Positions 13,123-24,748 of a stretch of DNA of 64,000 nt are shown one piece after another. Source of the DNA: Thinopyrum elongatum (lineage: Eukaryota; Streptophyta; Magnoliopsida; Poales; Poaceae); contig CM022302.1 of NCBI GenBank assembly GCA_011799875.1, positions 202,412,086 through 202,476,085 on the forward strand, written 5' to 3'. The translations under genes and the position numbers were made by a program. Position 1 is the stretch's first letter; every line of letters starts with the position of its first letter. Below the pieces are notes generated by a model. It was given only the letters and a program-made list of their open reading frames with translations, was not told the DNA's origin and searched no databases.

Positions 13123-14877
13123 GGGCATCTCTAGCCATTCGGACCCTAAGGAGGTTTTTAGGCGAAAAATAGCGTTTATTGAAGGCCTGCCAGCGATAAT
13201 TTGGGCGTGGGGGGGTTGGGGGTGATTCCTAGCCGAGACGCATCGGTATGGACGATTTTTTTTTGCCCAAATTGAACGAAGTTTCGTAAATTTGAACGAA
13301 ATATAGGTATTTCATGAATTTGGTGAATTTTTACATAGATAAAAACAATAAAAAAAACTACCATAGTTATGAAGGGAGTTTGTAGAAGGCGGTGTAGTCG
13401 TCGCGTCGCTCGGCGGCCCGTCCTTCGGGGCATCCTTGCTGCAGCCCTGCCCTGGGTCGCCGTTGTGGACCGGCGGCTCGGCGCAGCGATCTCGTCGTCG
13501 CTGTCGGAGCGCACGACAACGATCCTCGCCCCTCCTCTTCGCGTCTCCGGGCGGCGGGGCGATCTCCTCCAGAACGCGGCACTGGCGCTCCATCTCCCTC
13601 CCGCACGTAGTCCTGGCGCGACCATAGGAGGCCGCTCTCCTCCTCAGGTCGGCGACCATGGCTCATGCTCCTTCTTTACGGGGAGGAGCTCCGCCGGCTC
13701 TTCTTCGGCTTGACCAGACGGGAGGGGGGAGTGAAGGGGCGCAGCCGCCATCGTTGATGACTGAGGGCGCCGCCCGCGGGTGGTGCCTGACGGAGCGGCG
13801 TCTCCTGTGGCTCGGGCTCTTGACGGGGAGGAGTGTTGTAGACCCGGAGGAGCGGGAGCCCGAGGACGGTGGTGTCCATGCGCCTCGGCGCTAGGACTTC
13901 CCCGCGGCGAGAGAAGGAGGGTGCGGGTATCGAGCGGGGCGGTCATTACCGACCTTCGATCTGCGCGAGCCGGCAGAGTGGGTCCGCCTCCGTGCCACAC
14001 CATAGACGCGGCCCTCGTGTTGTGGAGCCGGCAGCCCCCCGGTGCACGGGGGCGCCGTTGGTGAAACCAGTTCGCCGCGCCGCTCGAAGTAGACGGTCCA
14101 GAGCGGCTGTTGTCCCGCGTCCGCGTCTGCTGGCGCGCCTGCTCCGGCATATTCGCCGGATCGCCGCTATCTCGGCGGCGCGGTCCGCACACGGAAGTCA
14201 CGGAAGGCACGGGGCACGCCGTCCCCGCTCACCCGTCCACATGCCCCGTCTCCATCGGCCCATCTGTTAGTTTTGGCCCTCCTGCAGTAGCGCGCCTCCC
14301 AGTCGTGCAGCGATTTGGCGCCGAAGCCTTGGCCGCCACTCCGTCGTCGGGGAACCTCTCTCCGCCTGTGGTGAAGGAGTGAAGGAGAGAGGGCAAGAGC
14401 AAGGACGACGAAGGAGAGAAGGTGGTCGACGCTGGAGGCAAGCGAGAGAGAATATGGCTGTTGGCGATGTGTGCGTCCGAGCGCTGACGAAGTCCAGCTT
14501 TTATAGGCGGCGAGGGAGGCAGATGTGGGATGCGTGCGCGGTAACGGTCGGGACGCGCAGCGGCTTGCCATCACTGCGCGCCCCGTGATCAGTGGTAAGG
14601 CTTACCGGCGGCATACTTGACATTGATTTTGCGCGGGAGCCGAGGCGAGGCGATGAGGATGACTATGCCTCTAGTCGCTGATTCGACGGCCCATGGGATG
14701 GAATCTGGCGCGGGATTTTGACTCATTATTCTTTCCCCCCCGGTGCCCCGGTCGGCGCCCAGCGTTTTGGGTGTTCGGCCTGGGTCGTCGCGTTCAATTT
14801 TGGTTTCACAACGGGCGGTTTTGTTCGGCGTGCTAAAATGTTGTCCCCGAGCTCTTTGGGGCCGGGTGGAGATGCTC
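13123..14877. mobile_element. PIF/Harbinger-like element 1 (left copy)
   Basis: Left end GGGCATCTCTAGCC and right end GGTGGAGATGCTC, followed by TAA at 14878-14880. It contains the degraded acidic-protein gene on the minus strand. Equivalent to 35200-36954, where the TAA duplication is clear on both sides; the left TAA is reduced here (TATGTAAGGGC). Confidence 0.7.
13375..14350 (-). pseudogene. TE-associated acidic protein, heavily frameshifted (left copy)
   Basis: Left-copy counterpart of the minus-strand gene at 35436-36447. Pieces of the same protein appear in three frames (for example the QDYVREGD- and MPEQARQQTR-like segments), and the start region is mutated. Not functional as written. 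Confidence 0.6.
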
Positions 14878-14880
14878 TAA

Positions 14881-16419
14881 GCGCTGTAGTGCTAGGAAGA
14901 GCTGCCGCGCCTGCCTCTCCGCAGGGTACGCACGGCGACCGGGTTTACTTGACCAAGACGCTCTTTCCTTTCCCCTGTTTACACATCTGCATACACAGAG
15001 ACGGTGTCCATTGGTGGCTCGTGCCATTACAGAAACGTTTGATAACTGCTTGGGATTGCAACTTTCAGCCTGTCTTGATTTTGCTCTTCTTCTTAGAGTT
15101 ATTTCTATTTTCTTCTCTGCTCTGGTTTCGTCAAACATCTCCGCCTCCTGTTGGAAAAATGAAGAAGAGCTCCCCCGCGTTGTTGAGGCCGGCGTGGACA
15201 GAAGTCGTTTTGCGTTGGAGATTCGGCTCACCCGTCTTCGGGGGCGCGTTCGGGGCCCTCCGCGGCCGCGCTACCAGACGAACAACGTTAGGCAACGGCG
15301 CAACGTCGTCCGTCGTCCGTTCCGTTTCCATCATTGCCCGGCGCACGGCGTCGCATCATGATCGATCGCCGCGACGGTCGCCGGCGCCACCTCCCTTATG
15401 ATGACCGATCGACTTGCGTAATCTGGACAACGACATGGGGGAAGCACCAGTCCCGCGCCGCCGAATTATTGGCCCGCACGAGCGAGCTTGCTTCCAGTTG
15501 GGTCCGTTGGGCGCCCGCGCCCTTCCAGATCTCAACAAAGAGCCGCTCCTCCTGGCCTGGTCTGGTCCGGTCCCAGAAGCAGCCAAGCACGCGTGCCTCC
15601 GCTCCGTCACCAACAGCAACGGCCGGCCGGGTCTTCCTCACTGCATGCGACGTGAGTTTTAACTTGCCGTCCTCTCCCGAGATTATGAATTACACTGTAG
15701 GCCTCACCGTCCTGGCCACGCCGGTTAGATCCATTTAATAGCCCGTGGCGGAAATCCATGGAACTGCGGCAGCTGTCAGCGCGGCGGATCGGGGGTTCGA
15801 GCCCGTCGGGCGTCCGCCATCTCCTCCTCTCCTCCTCCTACTGTACGCATCTCAGCAGGATCCTACGGCGCGCGGGTTTACGTAGACGACGGGGGGACGG
15901 ACATGGCGCGCCATCACTCCTCGCCCCGCTCCATCAGCCGCGCCCCGCGCCGGTGCTGGGCCGCCTGCTTCAGTTTAGGTTCAACGGGCTAGACCAGCGG
16001 TAGTATCGCCGCGCACGTCCACCGCTTCTGTCTGCACGAATGCAGCGAGCAAATGCTATCATATCGGGCCAGTGCGGTGGACGTGCAGCAGCCTGGGTGT
16101 GTGGTGTTTTGTTGTGTGCGGTGGGATTCTTTACTTGTTCACCGGCGGTTGCCCGTGGCCGGTGGGCGTGTGTTGGCTGCGGGGTTGGTTAACCCCCGCG
16201 ACGCCTCCCCTCCTCCTCCCCGTTATAAGACGATCAGGGCGGGAAACAGGGTCGAAGCGCGTACGCATCCGCCCTTTGAAACGCACGCGCCCGCTCGCGG
16301 CAGTAGCCACAGAACGAAAAACGTAGCGAGCCAAAAGGGAGACGGTAACGAAAGAAAAAGCAAAGCGACACGAAAACAACAACAACAAGAAATTGAAACA
16401 CGCTGCAATGAGCAATAAA
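14881..16419. other. Unassigned DNA between the two Harbinger-like elements (left copy)
   Basis: GC-rich, counterpart of 36958-38480. No recognisable protein domain, RNA gene or transposon terminus. It ends in an AAC/AAG-rich tract (16365-16390) just before the second element. Confidence 0.5.
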
Positions 16420-17713
16420 ATGGCATCTCCAGTTCGGGACCCGTAAACCTCCGCAACCGTTCGTAACATGCTGTTCGTACCACGGAATCATACAATGCCC
16501 GACCTGTATCGATCCGTGGGGTGGTCCGGACGTGATTTCTCCCGCAAATTAAAGACAAAAGGGTGAAAGGTTTGCGGGAGTCCCCGGACACCCTAAACGA
16601 GGACTCCGACCCACCCCCCCGGCCCACCCAATCCCTCCTCCCGGTCTCATTTCCTCCCACTCCGTCCCTTCTTTTCCCTTGTTTGCATCTGCGGCCCTCC
16701 ACTCCGCCGTCCGCTGTTGTTCGTCTCCGTGCCGCCACAAGGCTTGTCGGACGTCCTCACCGCACCGACGCGCCCCCGCACGTCGCCGTTCCGACAGCTT
16801 TCACAGCCTGAGCCGTTTGTCCGATAAACGCCCGCCCCATTCTCGACGACCCCATGGGGACACACGCCCGGCAGTGTTTCGGGGTCAAGATCATTGAGCC
16901 TTATTTTCAAATGCTATGTCTTTTTTTAGAGTGCGAGGATGGTGACGCTACTCGACCATGGAGATGAGTTGTTGTGCCGATGCGTGACTGGCCGTATTCG
17001 TGGATTTCATAGGCAGGGCCAAAGGGTCTGCCTCTCTGGGAGCACGTGCAGAAATTCATTTTTCCACGCAGGAAAGCACTTGCCCCTACGACATGAACAT
17101 CATCTCGCACCGAGCTAACGTGATGGTGTTGTCGTAATCGCTGGCACTATATCCAGGCAACGTCATCAAGTTAATGCAACTTGGTTTAGTCATGCATCGA
17201 GGCAGGTGGCCATTTGCACGCGGGATGGAGAGATGGTAAGGTTTTACTTCCTCTTGTAAACTTGTCGCTTGATTCATTCACTCAATGTTGGTCCTACACA
17301 TTATATGTTCGACCGCACTCGCCGCCGTTCTATACCACGGGTCAGAGGGAGAGCCATTTACCGCACACCCTATGCAATGAAGCTGAAGGGGAATATGTGT
17401 GGGGGACATGATCCGTTCCTGAAAAAAACCGTGCAACTTGCTGGACATCCTGGTCTAGTCGAATTTGAGACCTTGTTGGTAACTAAACTTAATTTGCATG
17501 CTATGTGTGTGGATGATCTGTGCTATTTTTTCTATCCGAACTTTGATGAATACAGCCGGTTTGCATGAATTTCGTCCGTTAGTTAAATGTGGGTTTGAAA
17601 TATATGCGGCTAGCATTGGATGGCTGCGTCCCACATCATGTCCGCAGGCTGATCCCCCTAATCCGCTGGACTGATGCGGGAGGTTTTTTTGCTTGGTTGC
17701 GCTTTGAGATGCC
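16420..17713. mobile_element. PIF/Harbinger-like element 2 (left copy)
   Basis: Left end GGCATCTCC (16422) and right end TTTGAGATGCC (17703-17713). Termini and TSD are blurred by indels; the right copy (38484-39751) shows them clearly. Carries the ORF1-like remnant 16939-17422. Confidence 0.65.
16939..17422 (+). pseudogene. Harbinger ORF1-like Myb/NAM-associated protein remnant (left copy)
   Basis: Same gene as 38988-39474. The STMEDELL start region and the SLSYRW-like core are broken by single-base indels, so no long frame survives. The GTAAG donor and the downstream KLKG segment are still recognisable by alignment to the right copy. Confidence 0.6.
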
Positions 17714-18098
17714 AGAGCATCTTCGGTCAATCTCTCTAGGATCTAGATAATTTATCCCTCAGGTGCTCTCCTGTTCATCCGGGGACCATTGGCGAGGAGG
17801 GAGGATGAGATGCTACTAATTGCCGGGGGGGTCGCGGAGAAGCTCATCGTCTGCCAAATATCAGTGGGTGGTTTCCGCTGGCCAGGACCTCAACGATGAG
17901 GTGGTTTCGCTCCAAGGGCTGTGGGGGGGATGGATGGAGAGGAGCTGGCAAGGTGCTTCCCCGACTTCAGCTACCAAACATCCGTGCCATGACGGTGCTG
18001 CTGTGGGCGTATGGAAGTCGGAGTCCGCCGAATCCCGTCCGGTGCGACAAGGGGCGACCTTCAGATCCCAGGTTCGTCCCTCCTTATGGAGGTGGTGT
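17714..18098 (+). pseudogene. Unidentified coding remnant upstream of the solo LTR (left copy)
   Basis: Counterpart of 39755-40129. It is interrupted by the solo LTR, and the same sequence resumes at 19695. No domain recognised. Frames are broken by indels. Confidence 0.4.
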
Positions 18099-19689
18099 TG
18101 ATGTTTGTCTTGAACTACTCGGGATTTCCCAAAAGAGGGAAGGGATGATGCAGCACACAACTGTAAGGTATTTCCCTCAGTGAATGAGACCAAGTTTTAT
18201 CGAACCAGTAGAGAACCACCAAACCACCACTTAAACGCTCCTCACACAAAGAACAAATCTTGCAACCCGACGTGTTAAAGGGGGGTGTCAATTCCCTTTC
18301 GGGTAACGGTGCCAGAAATTGTCGAGTTACGGGATAAAATTGTAGTAGATTGATAGATGCAAATAAAAGCAATAAAAATCAGCGCTGTATTTTTGGATTT
18401 TTTTGGAATATAATCTGAAAATAAAAGCGGTACATAAATAAAAGGGCAATAGCAAATAGATCTGAAAATATATGATGAGAAAATAGACCCGGGGCCGTAG
18501 GTTTCACTAGTGGCTTCTCTCGAGAAAATAAGCATACGGTGGGTAAACAAATTACTGTTGGGCAATTGATAGACTTCAAATATTCATGACGATATCCAGG
18601 CATGACATTATATAGGCATCACGTCCAGATTAGTAACCGACTCCTGCTGCTCCTACTTACTATTACTCCACACATCGACCGCATATCCAGCATGCATCTA
18701 GTGTATTTAAGTTCATGGAGAAACGAGTATGCATAAGAACGCTGACATGATGTAGACAAGATCTATTTATGTAGAAATAGACCCCCATTTGTTTATCCTT
18801 ACTGGCCACGATACATACGTGTCAGTTCCCCTTCTGTCACTAGGATCAAGCCACCGTAAGATTCGAACCCACACAAGCACCTCTTTCCATAGCAAGAAAA
18901 TTAATCTAGTTTTGCCTAACTAAACCAACTATTCGAAGAGAAAACGAAGCTATAAGTAATCATGCATATAAGAATCAAAAAGCTCAAATACCTCATGGAT
19001 AAAACCATAGATCTGATCCTAAACACAAAGTTTCATCGATCCCAACAAACACACCGCAAAAAGAGTTAAACAACATGCCAAATAGATCTCCAAGAGACCC
19101 TTGTATTGGAATCAAAGATAGAGAGGAAGCCATCTGCTACTACTCAAGGACCCGTGGTCTACAATGAACTACTCACACTCATCAATCGGGGGAGAGGCAC
19201 CAATGAGGATGATGACCCCCCCCCCCGTGATGGGTGTCGATTGGATCGGTGGTTTCTGGAACTTGCGATGGCTGGAATGATTTCGCGACTCCCCTAGGGT
19301 TTCCTGGAATATTGGGGTATTTTAGAGCAAAGAGGCGGTGCGGGAGGTCACCGAGGTGGGCACAACCCACCTGGGCGTGCCCTGGGCCCCAGAGCGCGCC
19401 CCCTGGTGGGTTGTGCTCCCCTCAGGTACTTTCTTTGGCCCAACAATTGGGTCTTCTGGTCCAGAAAAATCACCAAAAAGTTTTCGCTGCATTTGGACTC
19501 TCTTTGGTATGAATTTCCTTCCTGCGAAGTAAAAAAAATCAAAAAACAACAACTGACACTGGGCACGATTTCAATAGGTTAAGTCCCCAAAATGATATAA
19601 AGTTGCTATAAAATGATTGTAAAAAATCCAGAATGATCATATAAAACAGCATGGAACAATAAATTAATAGATACGTTGGAGACGTATCA
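18099..19689. mobile_element. Solo Gypsy LTR with TSD GGTGT (left copy)
   Basis: Starts TGATGTTTGTCTTGAACTAC at 18099 and ends ...GGAGACGTATCA at 19689. The 5-bp duplication GGTGT lies at 18094-18098 and 19690-19694. No internal region, so a solo LTR. Same insertion as 40130-41718, which shows that the two ~21 kb copies share this event. Confidence 0.85.
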
Positions 19690-19694
19690 GGTGT

Positions 19695-21038
19695 AAGTGT
19701 GTTGGGGATGCCGATGTCGGGACAAGTGCGCTTCCAATAGTGATCTCCGACGAGGAGGAGGAGGCCCTGAAGAGGCGTAGAAGACGATGTGTGGCGCCCC
19801 ATCCGTTTGCTCGCCGTGTTTCCCACGCTGCTCCGCCCGGCTCTGGCCCTCTCCCGTTCGGAGTAGGGGTCTCTCCGCTGCAGACGCTTTTGGGTGCTGG
19901 CCGGGACGACTCCGATGACGATTGTGAGGGCCCGTCATCGGATTTATCAGGTATCCCAGTCGATCCGCAAAAATTTACAGTCTACCTTGGCGTATGAGTG
20001 AGGATAGATCTGCTCTTAAAACCAGGGATGTTAAAATGAGGGACAAAAGATGCAAAAACAAAAATATCTGTGGGTGTGATCCAGTGACTCGTTATGACTG
20101 AAATCATCGGATGAACATAGGAGGACCTAACTAGAATAGGTGCTTGTGATAGGAAAGAACTCCTGTTTAATGTAGATAATGAGATCAAATACATGACTTT
20201 TGCTCTCTTGAACAATGAACATAAGTCGGAAGACATGGCATGGAAATGTCTGGTTGTGATAAATTCAACAAAGGGAGATGATGATGTTGTTTAGATACTG
20301 ATTTTGTGATGAAACATGCTGGTAAGATTTTTTTACAAAGACTCCCTCCTATGGGGAGGTGAATTCACGTAGTAGCTTTGTGCACCAAAAAGTTGATGTC
20401 AATTGACATCTGTGGAATTGGGCGGCGTGGTTCAAATCGGGATTTTGGATTGTTGGGCTTGAGTTGGGCCTGTTGGAGTAAGGAGTAGAAGAAGGTGGGA
20501 CCAGGGGAAGAGCCCACGAGTAGGATATGGTGGAGGGGAAAAAGGCAATATGCCTTCTCAGGCCTTGAGGTTTTAGACCGTCCTTATTTCAGGGCTGTGT
20601 TTGGAGATACCCCGATCCAGTCAAATTAGGGTTTGGAGGTGTGGGTGGGGGAGAAGATTTCGGGAGGCCTGGTAGAGGAGGTTCAGGAGAGAAACACAGA
20701 TAGACATAATTTTCCAGTACCAGAGGAAAGGATCCTGCAGGAGGGGGTAATGGATTTTTGGGAGATGGGCGTTGGGAGAGGAACTTACAGGCAACATCAC
20801 TCATGATTTTGAAGGAGCGTGTGGAGCAGGAGAGAAGAGTGTAAAGGGTGGTGAAGACCGAGAGATGATGAAAGCTTCCAATATCAGTAGAAACCCATGA
20901 CCCAGAAAGGGGAAAGCTCGCATAGTGGTAATTTGCAGAAAAATGGCCCAGGGAGGGGGCAGGAGCACGACCGCCACACATAGATGGCTGGTGGGCATCC
21001 CTACCAGTGCAGATACCTAACATGGCACTGCAACAAAC
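19695..21038 (+). pseudogene. Unidentified degraded coding remnant (left copy)
   Basis: Counterpart of 41724-43084, with Gly-rich segments near 20630-20800. No intact frame and no domain recognised. Confidence 0.4.
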
Positions 21039-21304
21039 TGTAACGCCCGGATAATTAAGCTACAGTACTCCCCTGCTACTGATGTCATGTCACTCGCTTT
21101 TTACTGTTGCTAAATCTCGCTTAGATTCAATTCCGATTCAAATTCAATTTTAAATTAAAGTCAAACAATAAAATTGTCAATGTCAAAACCTAATATGCTC
21201 CAAATGTTGCAAATTTCTAAGTAATTATGGTGGTGAACCAACATTTAGAAGTGATTAAATACCCTAGAAAATAAATAAAACTGTCGATGAAAACAATTAT
21301 AAAT
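21039..21304 (-). repeat. 3' terminal fragment of a large minus-strand LTR (left copy)
   Basis: Begins TGTAACGCCCGG, the same terminus as 43085. It is cut off after ~265 bp at 21304, where the sequence jumps into the inverted 265 bp-unit array. This is the right breakpoint of the left copy. Confidence 0.75.
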
Positions 21305-22484
21305 TTAAAATCGGTCATTTTGGAGGTAGATAGGTTATTTTGTCATTTTGGAGGAAAATAAGCTAAGTCTATGTCATTTTGGAGCTAAACCAAGGTTATC
21401 ATGCCATGTTTTACCTAAGTATGCTAAGTATGTCATAAATGAACTAAGAAGCTAAGTATAGGTCATTTTTGAGCTAACCTAGGTAGTTATGCCATTTTTG
21501 AACTAACTAAGCATATTTATTCATTTGGAGGAAACAAATGGTAAGTGTGGTCATTTAGAGCTATCCTAGTTAAAATCGGTCATTTTGGAGCTAGGTAAGG
21601 TTATTTTGTCATTTATGAGGAAAATACACTAATTATTGACATTTTGGAGCTAAACCAAGGTTATTATGCCATTTTTTTTACCTAAGTAAGCTAATTATGT
21701 CATAATGAACTAGGTAAGCTAAGTATATAGCATTATTGAGCTATCCTAGGTAGTTATGCCATTTTTTAGCTAACTAAGCATATTAAGTCATTTAGGATGA
21801 AAAATGCTAAGTATAGGTCATTTATAGCTATCCTAGGTAAAGTATGTCAGTTTGGAGCTAAGTAAGGTTATTATGTCATTTTCGAGGAAAATAAGCTAAG
21901 TTATAGGTCATTTTGGAGCTAAACTAAGGTTATTATGCCATTTTTTTACCTAAGTAAGCTAATTATGTCATAAATGAACTAGGTAAGCTAAGTATAGATC
22001 ATTATTGAGCTATCCAGGTAGTTATGCCATTTTTTAGCTAACTAAGCATATAAGTCATTTAGGAGAAAAAATGCTAAGTATAGGTCATTTTATAGCTATC
22101 CTAGGTAAAGTATGTCAGTTTGGAGCTAATAAGTTATTATGTCATTTTCGAGGAAAATAGCTAAGTATAGGTCATTTTGGAGCTAAACAAGGTTATTATG
22201 CCATTTTTTTTACCTAAGTGAGCTAATTATGTCATAAATGAACTAGCTAAGCTAAGTATGATCATATTGAGCTATCCTAGGTAGTTATGCCATTTTTTAG
22301 CTACTAAGCATATCAAGTCATTTAGGAGGAAAAAATCTAAGTATAGGTCATTGTATAGCTATCCTAGGTAAAATATGTCATTTGGAGCTAGTAAGGTTAT
22401 TATGTCATTTTTGACGAAAATAAGCTAAGTATAGGTCATTTTGGAGCTAAGTAGGTCATTTCTTAACTAATATGCATTTGTTAG
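21305..22484 (-). repeat. Inverted array of ~265 bp units at the duplication junction
   Basis: About 4.4 units of the same repeat as 1-624, in reverse orientation; the marker 'aaagtatgtcagtttgg' recurs at about 21839 and 22106. The first unit (about 21314-21590) is close to the reverse complement of positions 1-272, apart from small indels. At 22485 the sequence switches back to forward orientation and continues as the right copy. It could be the opposite subterminal region of the CACTA element, a rearrangement junction, or an assembly fold-back. Confidence 0.8.
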
Positions 22485-22726
22485 ATGACCTATACTTAGC
22501 TTCTTCAGTTCATTTATGACATACTTAGCATACTTAGGTAAAAAATGGCATGATAATCTTGGTTACCTCCAAAATGACATAGACTTAGCTTATTTTCCTC
22601 GAAAATGACATAATAACATTACTAAGCTCCAAAATGACCTATTTACCTAGCTTAGCTCTAAAATGACGTACACTTAGCATTTTTACCTAGCTTAGCTAAA
22701 AAATGACATTTTTACCTACCTTAGTT

Positions 22727-22889
22727 AGAAGAAGAAGAAGATAAAGAAGAGGAGAGGAGAAAAAGAAAGAGAAGAAAAATTCTTCTTCTTCTTCTTCTTC
22801 TTCTTCTTCTTTTTCTTCTTCTTCTTCTTCTTCTTTTTCTTCTTCTTCTTCTAACTAGTCTTCTTCTTCTTCTTCTAACTTTCTTCTTT
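22727..22889. repeat. (GAA)n/(TTC)n fold-back microsatellite (right copy)
   Basis: A GAA-rich half (22727-22779) is followed immediately by a TTC-rich half to 22889. It is a polypurine/polypyrimidine tract with hairpin and triplex potential. It matches 625-790 with length differences in the TTC runs. Confidence 0.9.
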
Positions 22890-23263
22890 CCCAATTTGCA
22901 GATTTGCTTTAGATGAGGAAGCTTGCGTTGATGGAGTCTACTCTTCTCCTTGTGCTTCCTTTTTGTTTTGATTTTGTACGATGAACAATGTGAAACTTGC
23001 GACCTATATATGTATGTATGGATGAAACCATTGTATGCTTGTTGTTGGATATGTTGGCTAGCTATATATGTTGCATATGGACTTTTGATTTGGTATGTAT
23101 ATGTGTTGGATGATCATATCCATATGGCAGGGATATGATTTGGTATGTATATGTGTTGGTATGCTTGTTGGAAGTATTTTCAAATGTGTGTATATATATA
23201 TCTGTGAAATTCTGTGAAATTGAATGAATTTAAGAAAAAACAGAAAAAACAGGGGCTATACAG

Positions 23264-23297
23264 GCTCTTTGCCGTCTGCCGGCAGACGGCAAAGAGC
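23264..23297. repeat. 34-bp perfect palindrome in the CACTA subterminal region
   Basis: The two 17-base arms meet at 23280/23281 around GTCTGCC|GGCAGAC and are exact reverse complements. Imperfect versions follow at about 23387-23412 and 23488-23514. In the left copy the same palindrome is broken by base losses (about 1159-1190). Confidence 0.9.
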
Positions 23298-23792
23298 TTT
23301 GCCATCAGCCAGCAGACGGCAAAGCTGCCACATCGCAGCTACCTGTACAACCTGGGGGGGCACTGGGCTGGCCTATATGGTTACTTTGCCGTCTGCTGGC
23401 AGACGGCAAAGACCTTTGCATCTTTGCCGTCTGCTGGCGCCGTTAACCCCTTAACGAACCTAAGCTGCCACGTGTGCCGTCCATGCCCTTTGCCGTCTGT
23501 TGGCAGACGGCGAAGACCTTTGCATCTTTGTCGTCTGCCAGCAGATGGCAAAGTGCCCTTTGCCGTAGTTTGTTCAGCCGGATGTGGTGCCGTCTGCTGG
23601 CTGACGGCAAAGGCCTTTGCCGTCCGCCATGCATGCCTTTGCTGTCAGCCATGGCAGACGGCAAAGTGCCTGATTCCTGTAGTGCTCCCATGCATGCCAT
23701 CAGATGAGCCGACCATACCTTGAAACGCATGTGTTTTCTCATCTCCAAAAAGCTTGTGAGTTTCCTAAGCATTGGGTGGTCTCAAATACGCT

Positions 23793-24671
23793 TGTCGGCG
23801 TTCTGGGAACCAGGGTACCCAGACTTGCCTGCCTGCGGCCCATGGCGTGGCTCCGTCGATGACCTGGTACAGCCCACCTCCAAGGCCACCAAGACAAGAC
23901 CCTCGCGAGGGGCCAAGCCTCGCGAGGCGGACGACACCAAGACCTCCCGAGGGAGCGGCCTTCCCAGTCTACCGCCTGAAGAGCAGAGATTTCTATGCAG
24001 GTACCCAACCTCAGGAGGTTATGATGACGCAAGCCATGACGACCAAGGCCAGGCAGGCGCCAGCAGGCGCAGAGGAGGCAGTTTCCTCTTTGGTGCTAAG
24101 GAGGCAAGCCCAGGCGTGGGTTCCCAAGGAGCCCGACAAAGGTTTCTATTCCAGTGCTACAAGACCAAGACCGCCAGGACAGTAGGATGGGTGTCATCGT
24201 CGAGCCCACTGTTGCGTCACAACCAGAGGCTTTGCAGGCGAAGACCACCTTTCGTCAGGATAAGATGTACTACTTGTCCCCTTTCAAATTAGCCACTGTG
24301 GGATCCCTTCCCGCCTATGTTTTGGGGGAAGAGGACCGAGGCCACTATAAGTATAGGTTAGCCACCACCGTAGAGGGGGGGATCTGATCGGATCGATTCC
24401 ACCCTCACCCATAGACCTCGCGAGGTTGTTCATCCTTTGTACTAGCTCATCCTCAGCCCCTCGTGAGGCCAATCCACCACAAAGCAGGAGTAGGGTCTTA
24501 CACCGCAAGGTGGCCCGAACCTGGGTAAACTGTCGTGTTCATCTTCTTCCTTGTTCGTGTGCATCGAGCTAGGCCATAGGGCGACGAGCTGGTTGGCTGG
24601 ATAGGTTGAGTTCTTCGCACACGCCCCAGAGTTCAAACCTTTCTTGGGTCTGCGGAGCCCTGAATCCGACA
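23793..24671 (+). repeat. 5' LTR of the Tat-like element
   Basis: 879 bp, from TGTCGGCGTTCTGGGAACC to ...CTGAATCCGACA. It contains a TATA-like box at 24346-24355 and repeated CCTCGCGAGG palindromic motifs. The same start recurs at 30112, which defines the LTR pair. Confidence 0.85.
24346..24355 (+). promoter_or_regulatory. TATA-like box in the 5' LTR
   Basis: TATAAGTATA in the 5' LTR, about 325 bp before the LTR end. Assigned by sequence and position only. Confidence 0.45.
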
Positions 24672-24673
24672 TT

Positions 24674-24691
24674 TGGCGCGCCAGGTAGGGG
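24674..24691 (+). other. Primer-binding site of the Tat-like element
   Basis: TGGCGCGCCAGGTAGGGG begins two bases after the LTR end, the usual position for tRNA priming of minus-strand cDNA. The priming tRNA is not assigned. Confidence 0.7.
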
Positions 24692-24748
24692 CGTGTCGAG
24701 GTTCTCGCCCCTTCATCAACCACGCCCTGCCCTCGCGCCGTCGCACCC

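Larger units (their letters stand above)
384..21304 (+). repeat. ~21 kb direct duplication, left (noisy) copy
   Basis: This stretch matches 22485-43347 end to end in the same order and orientation, including independent transposon insertions with their TSDs. In the sampled interval 2641-2870 versus 24770-25000 I count about ten differences in ~230 bp, most of them single-base losses in this copy (homopolymer and dinucleotide slips). Reading frames open in the right copy are fragmented here. A true duplication would be expected to differ mostly by substitutions, so this copy is probably unpolished long-read sequence. Treat coordinates and frames here with caution. Confidence 0.9.
22485..23684. 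mobile_element. CACTA DNA transposon, 3' end (right copy, incomplete)
   Basis: Ends ...CCTGATTCCTGTAGTG at 23684, followed by CTC. Multiple GCCGTCTGCC/GGCAGACGGC motifs lie between 23265 and 23670, a TTC/GAA fold-back at 22727-22889, and the start of the forward 265 bp array at the left. The other terminus is not present; the left side runs into the inverted array. Subterminal motifs of this kind are the binding sites of CACTA-encoded TnpA-type proteins in studied elements; binding here is inferred. Confidence 0.85.
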
